A stretch of DNA of 64,000 bases from Mycetocola reblochoni REB411 (GCF_900163835.1 NZ_FUKR01000053.1:1-64000), one strand, 5' to 3'. Positions 16,311 through 24,038 are shown, counted from the first letter of the stretch. Notes: generated from the sequence alone by a model not told the origin. A program made the numbers and translations.

Positions 16311-16657
16311 CCTCCGTCGGTCAGGCCCGCCTCGATCTCGAAGCGGTTTGTCGTCGGCTCCGCTCCCGCCAGCAGGTTGAGGAGGGGGAAGGCCAGGCCG
16401 TAGCGGCGCCACTGCGCCTTGTGCACGGCTTCGTGCCTGAGCACCGCGGGCGACACGGTGCCTCCGGTCAGGTAGCAGGCGCCGACGCAGATCCCGCCGC
16501 GTCGGTACGCCCAGCGCGGCAGGCCGGTGAACACGATCAGGCCGTCGCGCCTGACGATCCGGCCCGTGCTCCACAGCGTCCCCCAGGCCGCCCCGATCGC
16601 GGTGGCGATGGCGTACCCGGCGAGGCTCACCGGTGAGTCGAACAGCAGGCGCCTCAC
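16229..16657 (-). CDS. Small HEAVH-motif protein, function unknown
   Basis: The 142-residue frame starts at GTG 16657, overlapping the stop of the arginase-like gene by four bases (GTGA). It has one hydrophobic segment (about 10-28), a Gly/Cys-containing middle (GGICVGACYLTGG), and HEAVH at 75-79 followed by KAQWRRYG and a downstream Glu cluster RFEIEAGL. HExxH plus a later Glu is a zinc-metalloprotease-like arrangement. Conserved short proteins of about 110 residues with this sequence occur in Microbacteriaceae, often labelled Fe-S oxidoreductase without evidence. The last 30 residues are antisense to the SIP gene and look unselected, so a recently lost stop is possible. Function is not assigned. 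Confidence 0.65.
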   Translation of the reverse strand: MRRLLFDSPVSLAGYAIATAIGAAWGTLWSTGRIVRRDGLIVFTGLPRWAYRRGGICVGACYLTGGTVSPAVLRHEAVHKAQWRRYGLAFPLLNLLAGAEPTTNRFEIEAGLTDGGYLRRRPKSAGASTRSASTPDSSTSTS

Positions 16658-17475
16658 GATCGGTCCAGTGCCCTCGTGAGCGAGCCGACGACCCGGAGGA
16701 CGGTCGACATCGACTCGGTCACGTCCGCGGGGCCTGCCGGGGCGAAGCCCGTGAGGGAGGCGCCGCGGACGGGCAGGATCGCGGCGATCCGGTCGACGGC
16801 GTCCGTCAGCTGCGCCGTGCTCGGGCCGAAGGGGACCAGCTCGCCGCCGGTGAAGTCCTCCGGGTCCAGGACGGGCAGGTCGACGGCGATGTAGCAGCCG
16901 TCCGCTCCCAGCTCGGCCGCGCGACGCTCCACGACGGAGGACGCATCGGCCAGAGGGACGCCGGCGGCCCGGCTGCCCTGGGCCTGCTCGTCGCCCCTGG
17001 CGTCGACGACGACGATGCGCTCGGGGGCCAGCGGGTGCGCGGGCGTCAGCGCGGGGGGAAGCGCCTCGCCGAGCAGGGAGAGGAAGGCCTCGTCCGCCGA
17101 CACGGAGCCGTCCTCAGCGGTGACCGGCACGGCGGCGGAGCCGGGGTCGGCGGCGATGACCACGACGAGCGGCGTCCCCCGCTGGGCGAGCACGCGGTCG
17201 ATCCCGCCGAGCGCGGCGGAGCGGCCGCCGCCGACGGTGAGGACCGGTTCGGTCGTCGAGGTCAGTGCGATCCGCACGCTGTCGCGGACGGCGAGGATCG
17301 TCGATGCGCGGGCGAGCCCCGTGCCGAGGTCGCTGCCCGCGCCGGGCGGGACATCGACGCCGCTCGTGCTCCGGGGCGGCAGGTCGCTCCCGATCGCCTC
17401 GGCACCGGCCTGCAGCCGGAGCCCGCGGGCGGAGGAGGAACCCTGCCAGAGCGGGACGAGAAGGAAACGGGCCAT
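16654..17475 (-). CDS. Arginase-fold protein without metal ligands
   Basis: This 273-residue protein follows the ureohydrolase (arginase/agmatinase) plan but lacks its chemistry. GGGRS (82-86) stands where GGDHS supplies a metal His. IAADPGS (107-113) replaces the DAHxDxN block, and VDLPVLDP (198-205) replaces the DxDVLDP block, keeping only its first Asp. The flanking frame (N-terminal LVPLWQGSSSARG, C-terminal ASLTGFAPAGPADV) fits arginase. A manganese hydrolase reaction is therefore unlikely; a structural or ligand-binding role is more plausible. The ATG at 17475 has an excellent GAGGTGATC ribosome site and a TAGAAT -10 box (17522-17527). Its stop overlaps the HEAVH-protein start. Confidence 0.7.
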   Translation of the reverse strand: MARFLLVPLWQGSSSARGLRLQAGAEAIGSDLPPRSTSGVDVPPGAGSDLGTGLARASTILAVRDSVRIALTSTTEPVLTVGGGRSAALGGIDRVLAQRGTPLVVVIAADPGSAAVPVTAEDGSVSADEAFLSLLGEALPPALTPAHPLAPERIVVVDARGDEQAQGSRAAGVPLADASSVVERRAAELGADGCYIAVDLPVLDPEDFTGGELVPFGPSTAQLTDAVDRIAAILPVRGASLTGFAPAGPADVTESMSTVLRVVGSLTRALDRS

Positions 17476-17521
17476 TCGATCACCTCGTGTCGCGTCGGGG
17501 GACCGGGGCGCCCCCGGGACG

Positions 17522-17527
17522 ATTCTA
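17522..17527 (-). promoter_or_regulatory. -10 box of the arginase-like operon
   Basis: TAGAAT on the minus strand lies about 47 bases before the ATG. It is one of two divergent TAGAAT boxes in this gap; the other is at 17587-17592. A tandem 10-bp repeat lies between them near the expected -35 position of this promoter. Confidence 0.5.
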
Positions 17528-17535
17528 CGGTCGCG

Positions 17536-17555
17536 GTGTGACGGCGTGTGACGGC
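17536..17555. repeat. Tandem GTGTGACGGC decamer in a divergent promoter
   Basis: Two identical, adjacent copies of GTGTGACGGC lie between the divergent -10 boxes of the arginase-like operon and the glutamine-hydrolase gene. Ten-base periodicity puts both copies on the same DNA face, as for a dimeric activator or repressor, but no regulator is known. Confidence 0.4.
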
Positions 17556-17586
17556 GGCGCACTGGGTTTGGGCGCGTGCCGGCGCC

Positions 17587-17592
17587 TAGAAT
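17587..17592 (+). promoter_or_regulatory. -10 box for the gamma-glutamyl hydrolase gene
   Basis: TAGAAT on the plus strand, 36 bases upstream of the chosen ATG, allows a leader of about 29 bases with a GGGAGGTGG ribosome site. Confidence 0.5.
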
Positions 17593-17628
17593 GGTGTGAT
17601 CCTGATGCACTCGACCTGGGAGGTGGCC

Positions 17629-18381
17629 ATGGCATCGTCGCGTCGTTCAACGCTCGCCGTGATCGAGGTCACCCGCATGCGCCCCGAGGCGCCCGACTAC
17701 CAGGACTTCTCCGCCGCCCTCGTGCAGAACGCCGTCGACCGCGCCATCGGCACTGGCTGGGACGTGGTGCGCACCCCCGCCGACATCGGACCGGCCGCCC
17801 TGCTCGACGCGGTCGGCGGTGCCGACGGCGTCCTCATCATGGGCGGGGAGGACATCGCCCCCGAGCACTACGGCGTCCGCCGCGGCTACCCCAACGAGGG
17901 GATCCACCGGCCGCTCGCCGACGAGGCGCAGCTGGCCGTGATCCGGAGGGCGGCGCAGACGAGGACCCCGCTGCTGGGGATCTGCCGCGGCCACCAGCTG
18001 ATCAACGTCGCCTTCGGCGGGACGCTCATCACCGACCTCGGCGAGCAGCACGAGCACCGCAACGAGGACGTCCCCATCCAGCGGGTGCTCAACCCGCACG
18101 CGGTCGACATCGCCGCGGAACCGGGCTACCTCGCCGGGCTGGGGGACAGGATCACTGTCGAGAGCGCCCACCACCAGGCCGTGGAGCGCCTCGGGCTGGG
18201 TCTCGGCGCGATCGCGTGGGCGCCGGACGGCGTCATCGAGGCGGTCGCCCACCGTGAGCTGCCGATCACCGGCGTCCAGTGGCACCCGGAGGCGCCCAGG
18301 GCGAACGCCGAGCACTTCGACGCCCTCCTGCTCGGGCTGCAGGCGCAGCTCGTCGCGCCCGACGTCGTCCGCGTCGCCTAG
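17629..18381 (+). CDS. Gamma-glutamyl-gamma-aminobutyrate hydrolase family protein (class I glutamine amidotransferase, C26)
   Basis: The 250-residue protein has the class I amidotransferase triad: Cys119 in LLGICRGHQLINVAFGG and the late His/Glu of GVQWHPEAPRA. Blocks such as GVLIMGGEDIAPEHYG and TVESAHHQAVERLG are typical of the PuuD group, which splits gamma-glutamyl-GABA in putrescine breakdown. The ATG at 17629 was preferred to an upstream in-frame ATG because of the GGGAGGTGG ribosome site. No other Puu genes are adjacent, although a succinate-semialdehyde-type dehydrogenase that could finish GABA breakdown lies at 22247. Whether putrescine or another gamma-glutamyl compound is the real substrate is open. 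Confidence 0.9.
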   Translation: MASSRRSTLAVIEVTRMRPEAPDYQDFSAALVQNAVDRAIGTGWDVVRTPADIGPAALLDAVGGADGVLIMGGEDIAPEHYGVRRGYPNEGIHRPLADEAQLAVIRRAAQTRTPLLGICRGHQLINVAFGGTLITDLGEQHEHRNEDVPIQRVLNPHAVDIAAEPGYLAGLGDRITVESAHHQAVERLGLGLGAIAWAPDGVIEAVAHRELPITGVQWHPEAPRANAEHFDALLLGLQAQLVAPDVVRVA

Positions 18382-18466
18382 CGGCGGCGGCGCGAGCGCA
18401 TCGCCCAGCCGGGTGACGTCGTCGAGCCGTACGGCGGGGCCGGGATGATCGCGCTGCTGGAGGCCG

Positions 18467-18787
18467 TTGGCCGCGGAGATGCGCTCGACACGCTGCCGGA
18501 CCAACGGTCGGTGGGATGCAGCAGTGGGCGGCCCGGAGTGCCCGGAGGTGATGGTGACGTCCTCGCTCGCCGTCGGCGTCTCGCACGACCCGCCGATGGT
18601 GTCGGCGTCCATCCAGGCCGACTCGCGCACCTGGCCGCGTCTCGCGGCTGTGGGAGCGATCGGCGTGGACGTACACCCGGTCGGCGATCACCTGCTCGTC
18701 GTGCTCCGCGTGCTGCGGCTCTGGTCGGATCCCCAGCGCGACGCCGCCGTGTGGCACGGGCGGCGGCTGCGATCGCTCGGCAGCTGA
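18467..18787 (+). pseudogene. Flavin reductase-like gene remnant
   Basis: The frame contains two well-preserved pieces of the flavin reductase (DIM6/NTAB) family joined directly: VTSSLAVGVSHDPPMVSASIQ with SRTWPRLAAVGAIGVDV from the first half, and AGDH-like VGDHLLVVLRVLRLWSDP with WHGRRLRSLGS from the end. About 50-60 residues that normally lie between them are missing, and the N-terminal 20-30 residues do not match the family start. I read it as a gene with an internal deletion and a decayed 5' end. It fills most of the otherwise gene-free stretch 18382-18904; I found no other gene there. Confidence 0.6.
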
Positions 18788-18904
18788 CTGCGCCGGTCGT
18801 CCGTGCCCGCGGATGGACGGGTCTTCGGCCCTTCGGCGGTGGGCCCGCCCGTGCGGACCCGCGTGGCTCGCCGCCGCGGCGGTCCGGCTGGGTACCGTGG
18901 TCTG

Positions 18905-19750
18905 GTGCACGACGACAATCGATACTCCGGCGATGTCCTCGCGCCCGGCTGGCGCGACCGCGGCGTCGTGGCGCCCATCACGGTCCCCGCCGAACCCGGC
19001 CTCGTGATCGAGCGCAGCGACGACGGCTGGTGCGGCGCGGTGATCAGGGTGGAGGCGGGCAACGTCCAGCTCGAGGACCGGCGCGGGGCGACGCGGGTGT
19101 TCCCCCTGGGCGGTGGCTACCTGTACGAGGGCAGGAAGGCGGTCCTCACCGCCCCCGGCCCCTCACGTCCTTCCGTGCCGGCGCGGACCGCCTCCGGCTC
19201 CGTGCGGGCTCCCGAGTCGCGGGCGCGTGTTGCGCGCGGCAGCCGCATCTTCGTCGAGGGTCGCCATGACGCCGAGCTGGTCGAGAAGGTCTGGGGGGAC
19301 GACCTGCGCGCCGAGGGCGTGGTCGTGGAGTACCTCGGCGGCATCGACGACCTGCCGGCCATCATCCGCGAGTGGGGGCCGGAGCCCGGCCGCCGCATCG
19401 GGGTGCTCGTCGACCACCTGGTTCCTGGCTCGAAGGAGAGCCGCATCGCCGAGGAGACGATGCGTGGCCGCGGCGGCGAGCACGTGCTCATCGTCGGGCA
19501 CCCGTACGTCGACGTCTGGCAGGCGGTCAAGCCCGAGCGCCTCGGCATGCGGGCCTGGCCGACGATCCCGCGCGGCACCGACTGGAAGACCGGCATCATG
19601 ACGCACCTCGGGCTGCCGACCGGGACGCAGGCGGACACCGCCAGGGCGTGGCAGGCGATCCTCGGGCGGGTGCGGAACTACCTCGACCTCGAGCCGGAGC
19701 TGCTCGGCCGCGTCGAGCAGCTCATCGACTTCGTCACCGCGCCGGTCTAG
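18905..19750 (+). CDS. DUF3097 family protein
   Basis: The 281-residue product begins VHDDNRYSGDVLAPGWRD, close to the usual start of the actinobacterial DUF3097 family. An N-terminal beta-rich part (to about 75) carries GLVIERSDDGWCGAVIR and a linker follows. The larger domain opens RIFVEGRHDAELVEKVWGDDL and has GRRIGVLVDHLVPGSKESRI and HVLIVGHPYVDVWQ. The FVEGRHDAELV and VLVDH blocks resemble TOPRIM-type acidic motifs (Glu in strand 1, DxD-like later), which would fit a nucleic-acid enzyme or metal binding; this is inference. The GTG start lies six bases after a TACCGT -10-like box, consistent with a leaderless message. No function is established for the family as far as I know. Confidence 0.85.
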   Translation: MHDDNRYSGDVLAPGWRDRGVVAPITVPAEPGLVIERSDDGWCGAVIRVEAGNVQLEDRRGATRVFPLGGGYLYEGRKAVLTAPGPSRPSVPARTASGSVRAPESRARVARGSRIFVEGRHDAELVEKVWGDDLRAEGVVVEYLGGIDDLPAIIREWGPEPGRRIGVLVDHLVPGSKESRIAEETMRGRGGEHVLIVGHPYVDVWQAVKPERLGMRAWPTIPRGTDWKTGIMTHLGLPTGTQADTARAWQAILGRVRNYLDLEPELLGRVEQLIDFVTAPV

Positions 19751-19826
19751 GCCCTCGGCGGCTCCGCGGGGCGCGGCGATCCGGTGCACCGCACCGGCTC
19801 ACGCGAGCGGAGGCGCCGTCGCACCC

Positions 19827-20933
19827 TCAGCCGCGTCTGGCCTCGTGCACGAGCAACCAGATGAGGTAGCAGCCGCCGACGACCACGGTGACCACCCCGA
19901 CCGGCAGCTGAACGCCGGGGACCAGGTGCTGCGCCGCCGTGTCCGCGACGAGCAGCACGAGCGCTCCGAGCAGCGCGGACGACACGACCCCCGTCGAGCC
20001 GGACCGGGTGAGGCGGCGGGCGATCTGCGGGGCGGCGAGCGCGATGAACGCGATCGGCCCCGCCGCGGCCGTCGCGAGTGCGGTGAGCGCCACCCCGAGC
20101 AGGAGCAGGCAGAACTCGTAGCGCGCCGAGGCGGCCCCGAGGGCGCGCGCCGCGTCGTCGCCCAGTTCCAGCATCCTCAGCCTCGGTGCTGTCGCCGTCG
20201 CCGCGGCCAGGAGCAGGAGCACCCCGATGCCCACGGGAGTGAGCTCCTCGGTCCCGAGCCCGTTCAGCGACCCCGCGCCCCACACGGCCGCCGTCATGGC
20301 GACCTGGAGGTCGGCGGTGAGGACGAGCCAGGTGTTGACCGCGCCGAGCAGCGCCGAGACCCCGATCCCGACGACGATGAGCGCGACACCCCTCGTGCCC
20401 CGGCCGAGCGTGAGTGTCCACACCACCAGTGCGGTCGCGACACCGCCGACGAGGCTCCCCGCGGCCGCGGAGGCGTAGCCGCCGCCGACGGTGATGATCG
20501 CGACGAGCGCCCCGGTGTAGGACCCGCTGGCGAAGCCGATCACGTCGGGCGAGCCGAGCGGGTTGCGGGTGAGGGTCTGGAAGATCGCCCCGCTGACGGC
20601 GAGGGCCGCTCCGATGCTGAGCGCGAGCAGGATGCGGGGGAGCCGCCAGCCCAGGACGACGAGGGTGGTCCGGTCATCGGCCGTGCCGAGCAGCGCCGAG
20701 GCGACCTCGGCGGGGCCGAGCGCGATGTCGCCGAGGCCGAGCGCGAGGACGCCGACGACGAGGATCGCCGCGGCGAGCAGAGCGGACACGATGACGGCCC
20801 TGCGGTCGACGGAGAGCGATGCGCCCGCCCACCTCAGCGTCCGGCGACCTCGGCGACGGAGCGTCGCGCCCCCCGGGGCTCGGGCTCCCCGCCCCGGCCC
20901 CTGGACACCCCCCGGGTGGCGTGCGGTGCTCAC
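19827..20933 (-). CDS. Iron-siderophore ABC permease, FecCD family (second of pair)
   Basis: This 368-residue permease has about nine or ten hydrophobic helices and the FecCD signatures LGWRLPRILLALSIGAALAVSG, FQTLTRNPLGSPDVIGFASG, ARALGAASARYE and GPIAFIALAAPQIARRL. The GTG start at 20933 overlaps the stop of the first permease by four bases; a 40-residue Arg/Pro-rich tail precedes the first helix. It would form a heterodimeric channel with its neighbour for ferric siderophores, heme or cobalamin. No ATPase or binding protein follows: the next gene is convergent DUF3097. The missing subunits must be encoded elsewhere. Confidence 0.92.
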   Translation of the reverse strand: MSTARHPGGVQGPGRGARAPGGATLRRRGRRTLRWAGASLSVDRRAVIVSALLAAAILVVGVLALGLGDIALGPAEVASALLGTADDRTTLVVLGWRLPRILLALSIGAALAVSGAIFQTLTRNPLGSPDVIGFASGSYTGALVAIITVGGGYASAAAGSLVGGVATALVVWTLTLGRGTRGVALIVVGIGVSALLGAVNTWLVLTADLQVAMTAAVWGAGSLNGLGTEELTPVGIGVLLLLAAATATAPRLRMLELGDDAARALGAASARYEFCLLLLGVALTALATAAAGPIAFIALAAPQIARRLTRSGSTGVVSSALLGALVLLVADTAAQHLVPGVQLPVGVVTVVVGGCYLIWLLVHEARRG

Positions 20934-22015
20934 AGCCCGGCCATCCGCGGCCGCCGGGCGAGGAGGATGAGGACGGGGGCGCCGAGGACGGCGGTGATCA
21001 CGCCGGCGGGGACCTCCTGCACGCCGAGGGCGACCCGGCCGAGCATGTCCGCCAGCAGCATGAGTGCCGCACCGAGAACGGCCGAGTAGGCCAGCACCCA
21101 GCGCTGGTCCTGGCCGACGATCCACCGCGCCGCGTGGGGCACCATGAGGCCGACGAAGGCGATGGGGCCGGCCGCGGCGGTCGCGGCCCCGGCGAGCAGG
21201 GTGAGTGCGGCGATCACCGCGATGCGCCCTCCGACGACGCCGACCCCGAGCGACACCGCGACGTCGTCCCCCAGGGCTAGCGCGTTGAGTGGCCGCGCGG
21301 CCAGGCCAGCGACGAGCAGGCCGGCCGCGACGGCAGGGATGATGGCGGCCACGACCGGCCAGCCCCGGTCGGCGACGCTGCCGCTGCGCCAGCCGCGCAT
21401 GCTGTCGAACGTCGCCGGGTCGAGCAGGGTGATCGCCGTCGTGATGCCGAGCAGCACCGCGGCGAGCGCAACGCCGACGAGGGTGAGCCGCAGGGGCGTC
21501 GCCGCCGCACGCCCGGCCGACCCGAGCAGGGTGACCATCAGGGTGGCCGCCGCGGCCCCGGCGAAGGCGAACCACACGGTCGCCCCCGTTCCGACGCCGA
21601 TGCCGAGCGTTCCGACGCCGATCGTGACCGCGAGGGCCGCCCCGGCGTTGACGCCGAGGATCCCCGGGTCCGCGAGGGGGTTGCGGGTGAGCGCCTGGAT
21701 GAGGGCCCCGGCGACGCCGAGGGCCGCCCCGACGAGGACGGCCAGCGTCGCGCGAGCGCCGCGCATCTCGACGACGACGTGCCTGACCTCGTCGTCGACG
21801 GGCGAGCCGCTGAGGACGGCGAGCAGCTGCTCGGGGGAGACGGCCCTGGTGCCGACGCCGAGGCTCAGCACGGCCACAGCGGCGAGTCCGACGACCAGGC
21901 CGCCCAGGAGGAGCGCTCGTCGCCCGCCGGTGACGCGGCCCCTCCGCCTCGGCCTCGTCGACCGTCGCGGCTCCGCGCCGACACGGGCGGGGGCGGCCGG
22001 CGGCTGTGCGGTCAC
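20930..22015 (-). CDS. Iron-siderophore ABC permease, FecCD family (first of pair)
   Basis: The 361-residue protein has a basic N-terminal tail and about nine or ten membrane helices, with FecCD blocks MRGARATLAVLVGAALGVAGA, IQALTRNPLADPGILGVNAGA, GVVGGRIAVIAALTLLAGA and GPIAFVGLMVPHAARWIVG. The GTG start has a GGAGGGA ribosome site. Upstream, at 22062-22080, an iron-box-like sequence covers the -10, so iron repression is likely. It leads a two-gene transcript with the second permease, and the pair is missing its own ATPase and binding protein. Confidence 0.92.
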   Translation of the reverse strand: MTAQPPAAPARVGAEPRRSTRPRRRGRVTGGRRALLLGGLVVGLAAVAVLSLGVGTRAVSPEQLLAVLSGSPVDDEVRHVVVEMRGARATLAVLVGAALGVAGALIQALTRNPLADPGILGVNAGAALAVTIGVGTLGIGVGTGATVWFAFAGAAAATLMVTLLGSAGRAAATPLRLTLVGVALAAVLLGITTAITLLDPATFDSMRGWRSGSVADRGWPVVAAIIPAVAAGLLVAGLAARPLNALALGDDVAVSLGVGVVGGRIAVIAALTLLAGAATAAAGPIAFVGLMVPHAARWIVGQDQRWVLAYSAVLGAALMLLADMLGRVALGVQEVPAGVITAVLGAPVLILLARRPRMAGL

Positions 22016-22061
22016 TGGGGTCCCTCCGACGACGCCTCGTCCCGCGGCGGTCTTCCCGCAG

Positions 22062-22080
22062 GAAGGCCAGCCTAACCCGT
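22062..22080 (-). promoter_or_regulatory. Putative DtxR/IdeR iron box upstream of the FecCD permeases
   Basis: On the minus strand ACGGGTTAGGCTGGCCTTC matches 12 of 19 positions of the DtxR/IdeR consensus by hand count, with an intact core GGTTAGGCT. The core contains TAGGCT (22069-22074), a good -10 box about 55 bases before the permease GTG. Overlap of operator and -10 is the same arrangement as at the SIP gene. Confidence 0.6.
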
Positions 22081-22246
22081 GGTGCGCGGGGACGGTTCGC
22101 TCACAGCGTGACGCGAGCGGGCTGCGATCCCGCGTTGCGGAACACTCCGTCGTCGGGCGGAGTTATGGTTGGCGTGCCCTGGCAGGATCTCCGCCGATAT
22201 GGCGAGGACGCCAGCCCACGGATCGATGAGGAGTGAAACGAATCCC

Positions 22247-23638
22247 ATGGCTTATCAGACTGTGAACCCCTACACCAACGAGGTCGTCGCGACCTTCCCC
22301 GACGCCACCGACGCCGAGGTCGACCGGGCGCTCGACACCGCGCAGGCCGCCTTCGAGGAGTGGAGGGACACCCCGCTCGCCGACCGCGCGGCGCTGCTCG
22401 GCCGCGCCGCCGCGCTTCTGCGCGAGCAGAGCGAGGAGTACGCCCGCATCCTCACGCTCGAGATGGGCAAGACCATCGCCGAGGCCAGGGCCGAGGTCGG
22501 CCTGTCCGCCGACATCCTGCAGTGGTACGCGGATAGGGGCGAGGGGTTGCTCCAGCCCCGTGTCCTCGAGCACAGCCCCGAGTCGGGCAAGTCGGCAAAG
22601 ATCCTCAAGCAGCCGCTCGGCATCATCTACACGGTCGAGCCCTGGAACTTCCCGTACTACCAGGTGGTCCGCGTCGGCGCGCCCCAGCTCATGGCTGGCA
22701 ACACCGTCGTCCTCAAGCACGCCTCGAACGTCCCGCAGTCCGCCGCCGCGATGGAGAAGCTGTTCCACGACGCCGGCGCTCGCGAGGGACTGCTGACCAA
22801 CCTGTACCTCACGCGCGACCAGTCCGGCCGGGTCATCGAGGACTTCCGCGTCCGCGGCGTCGCGCTGACCGGCTCGGAGGGTGCGGGAGCGGTCATCGCC
22901 TCGCAGGCGGGCAAGGCGCTCAAGAAGAGCACGCTCGAGCTCGGTGGCAACGACGCGTTCATCGTGCTCGAGGACGCGGACATCGCCAAGTCGGCGGAGT
23001 GGGGTGCCTTCGGCCGCTACTGGAACGCGGGCCAGGTCTGCTGCTCGTCCAAGCGGATGATCGTCCTCGACGGCGTCTACGACGAGTACCTGGAGCGGTT
23101 CACGGCTGAGGTCGCCACCCGGCGTGCCGGTGACCCCTTCGACGAGGACACCGTGCTCGCGCCACTGTCCTCGCAGGGCGCCGCGGACGACGTGAAGGCC
23201 CTCATCGCGGAGGCCGTCGAGCACGGTGCGACCGCGACGGAGGTCGGCGAGCCCGTCCCGAGCACGGGTGCCTTCGTCCAGCCGACGATCCTCACCGGCG
23301 TGACGCGCGACAACCCCGTGTTCCGCAAGGAGATCTTCGGCCCGGTCGCCATGGTGCTCCGTGCCGGCAGCGAGGACGAGGCGATCGAGATCGCCAACGA
23401 CACCCCCTACGGCCTCGGCGGCTCGGTCTTCACCTCCGACGAGGCGCACGGCCAGGAGCTCGCCGAGCGGATCACGACCGGGATGGTCTACATCAACCAC
23501 CCGACCGGTGTGAAGGCCGACCTCCCGTTCGGCGGGGTGCAGAACGCCGGCTACGGCCGCGAGCTGCTCGACCTCGGGCTCAACGAGTTCGTCAACGAGA
23601 AGCTCGTCGTCGTGTCTGACATCGACGGCGTCTTCTAG
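22247..23638 (+). CDS. Aldehyde dehydrogenase, NAD(P)-dependent succinate-semialdehyde type
   Basis: The 463-residue enzyme begins AYQTVNPYTNEVV and has the aldehyde dehydrogenase residues: oxyanion Asn134 in EPWNFPYYQ, general base Glu231 in LELGGND, and nucleophile Cys265 in GQVCCSSKR. EIFGPV and GGSVFTSD are also present. The overall length and N-terminus resemble GabD1/Sad-type succinate-semialdehyde dehydrogenases, which make succinate at the end of GABA breakdown. The coenzyme-specificity segment reads VVLKHASN, with Lys then His-Ala-Ser, which does not settle NAD versus NADP. The ATG at 22247 has an AGGAG site; a TATGGT box lies near 22161. A strong hairpin follows the gene. Confidence 0.9.
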   Translation: MAYQTVNPYTNEVVATFPDATDAEVDRALDTAQAAFEEWRDTPLADRAALLGRAAALLREQSEEYARILTLEMGKTIAEARAEVGLSADILQWYADRGEGLLQPRVLEHSPESGKSAKILKQPLGIIYTVEPWNFPYYQVVRVGAPQLMAGNTVVLKHASNVPQSAAAMEKLFHDAGAREGLLTNLYLTRDQSGRVIEDFRVRGVALTGSEGAGAVIASQAGKALKKSTLELGGNDAFIVLEDADIAKSAEWGAFGRYWNAGQVCCSSKRMIVLDGVYDEYLERFTAEVATRRAGDPFDEDTVLAPLSSQGAADDVKALIAEAVEHGATATEVGEPVPSTGAFVQPTILTGVTRDNPVFRKEIFGPVAMVLRAGSEDEAIEIANDTPYGLGGSVFTSDEAHGQELAERITTGMVYINHPTGVKADLPFGGVQNAGYGRELLDLGLNEFVNEKLVVVSDIDGVF

Positions 23639-23670
23639 GAACGCGCTGCGACGCGACCGGTGAACGGTCG

Positions 23671-23700
23671 GCGGGCCCCCGGCTTCGGCCGGGGGCCCGC
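23671..23700 (+). terminator. Hairpin after the aldehyde dehydrogenase gene
   Basis: GCGGGCCCCCGGC and its exact complement flank a TTCG tetraloop, giving a 13-bp stem 32 bases after the stop codon. A U-rich tail is weak (TGTGTGT), as is common in actinobacteria. The remaining bases up to 23866 hold no gene that I can see. Confidence 0.75.
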
Positions 23701-23866
23701 TGTGTGTCGGGCACGCGGCGCCCGGTTCCGGACCGGATCCCGCCCGCACGACAGCACCCACCGGGCGGCACAACGCACCGGGCGGGACGAGCGCGCATGG
23801 AAGCGGCACGAGAGCGAAGGGGAGCGGAGCTCAAGATCGCAGATGGCTACACGATTGGCTACACCA

Positions 23867-23894
23867 AAGGGCGGGGCATTTCTGCCCCGCCCTT
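23867..23894 (-). terminator. Terminator of tRNA-Arg
   Basis: AAGGGCGGGGC and GCCCCGCCCTT form a perfect 11-bp stem around a six-base loop, starting 11 bases after the 3' end of the tRNA on the minus strand. It is symmetrical enough to act in both directions. Confidence 0.75.
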
Positions 23895-23905
23895 GTGTTT
23901 ACTAG

Positions 23906-23978
23906 TGCCCCCGGAGGGATTCGAACCCCCGACCTTCGGTACCGGAAACCGGCGCTCTATCCCCTGAGCTACGGAGGC
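23906..23978 (-). tRNA. tRNA-Arg(CCG)
   Basis: The 73-base gene folds as a full cloverleaf: acceptor GCCTCCG/CGGGGGC with one T-G pair, D arm GCTC/GAGC, anticodon loop TTCCGGT with anticodon CCG reading CGG, variable AGGTC and T arm GGGGG-TTCGAAT-CCCTC. The lowest anticodon-stem pair is a C-A mismatch, otherwise all stems pair. The discriminator base is A and CCA is not encoded. A TAGGGT -10 box lies at 23988-23993. CGG is a common codon in this GC-rich window. No integrated element adjoins it, although tRNA-Arg genes are frequent attachment sites. Confidence 0.97.
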
Positions 23979-23987
23979 GCGATGACT

Positions 23988-23993
23988 ACCCTA
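23988..23993 (-). promoter_or_regulatory. -10 box of tRNA-Arg
   Basis: TAGGGT on the minus strand ends nine bases before the first base of the mature tRNA, so a transcript starting there would have almost no 5' leader. Confidence 0.45.
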
Positions 23994-24038
23994 GCGCACC
24001 CCCGGCCGACTCTCCGACCGGCGGTGCACCCGCGAGTG

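Noticed and set aside
18445-19269. A 274-codon plus-strand frame across the gap and into the DUF3097 gene
   Set aside because: Overlaps the flavin reductase remnant and DUF3097 in another frame and is Arg/Gly-rich without motifs.
23906-23978. tRNA-Arg as the attachment site of an integrated element
   Set aside because: No integrase, no direct repeat of the tRNA 3' end and ordinary chromosomal genes on both sides.
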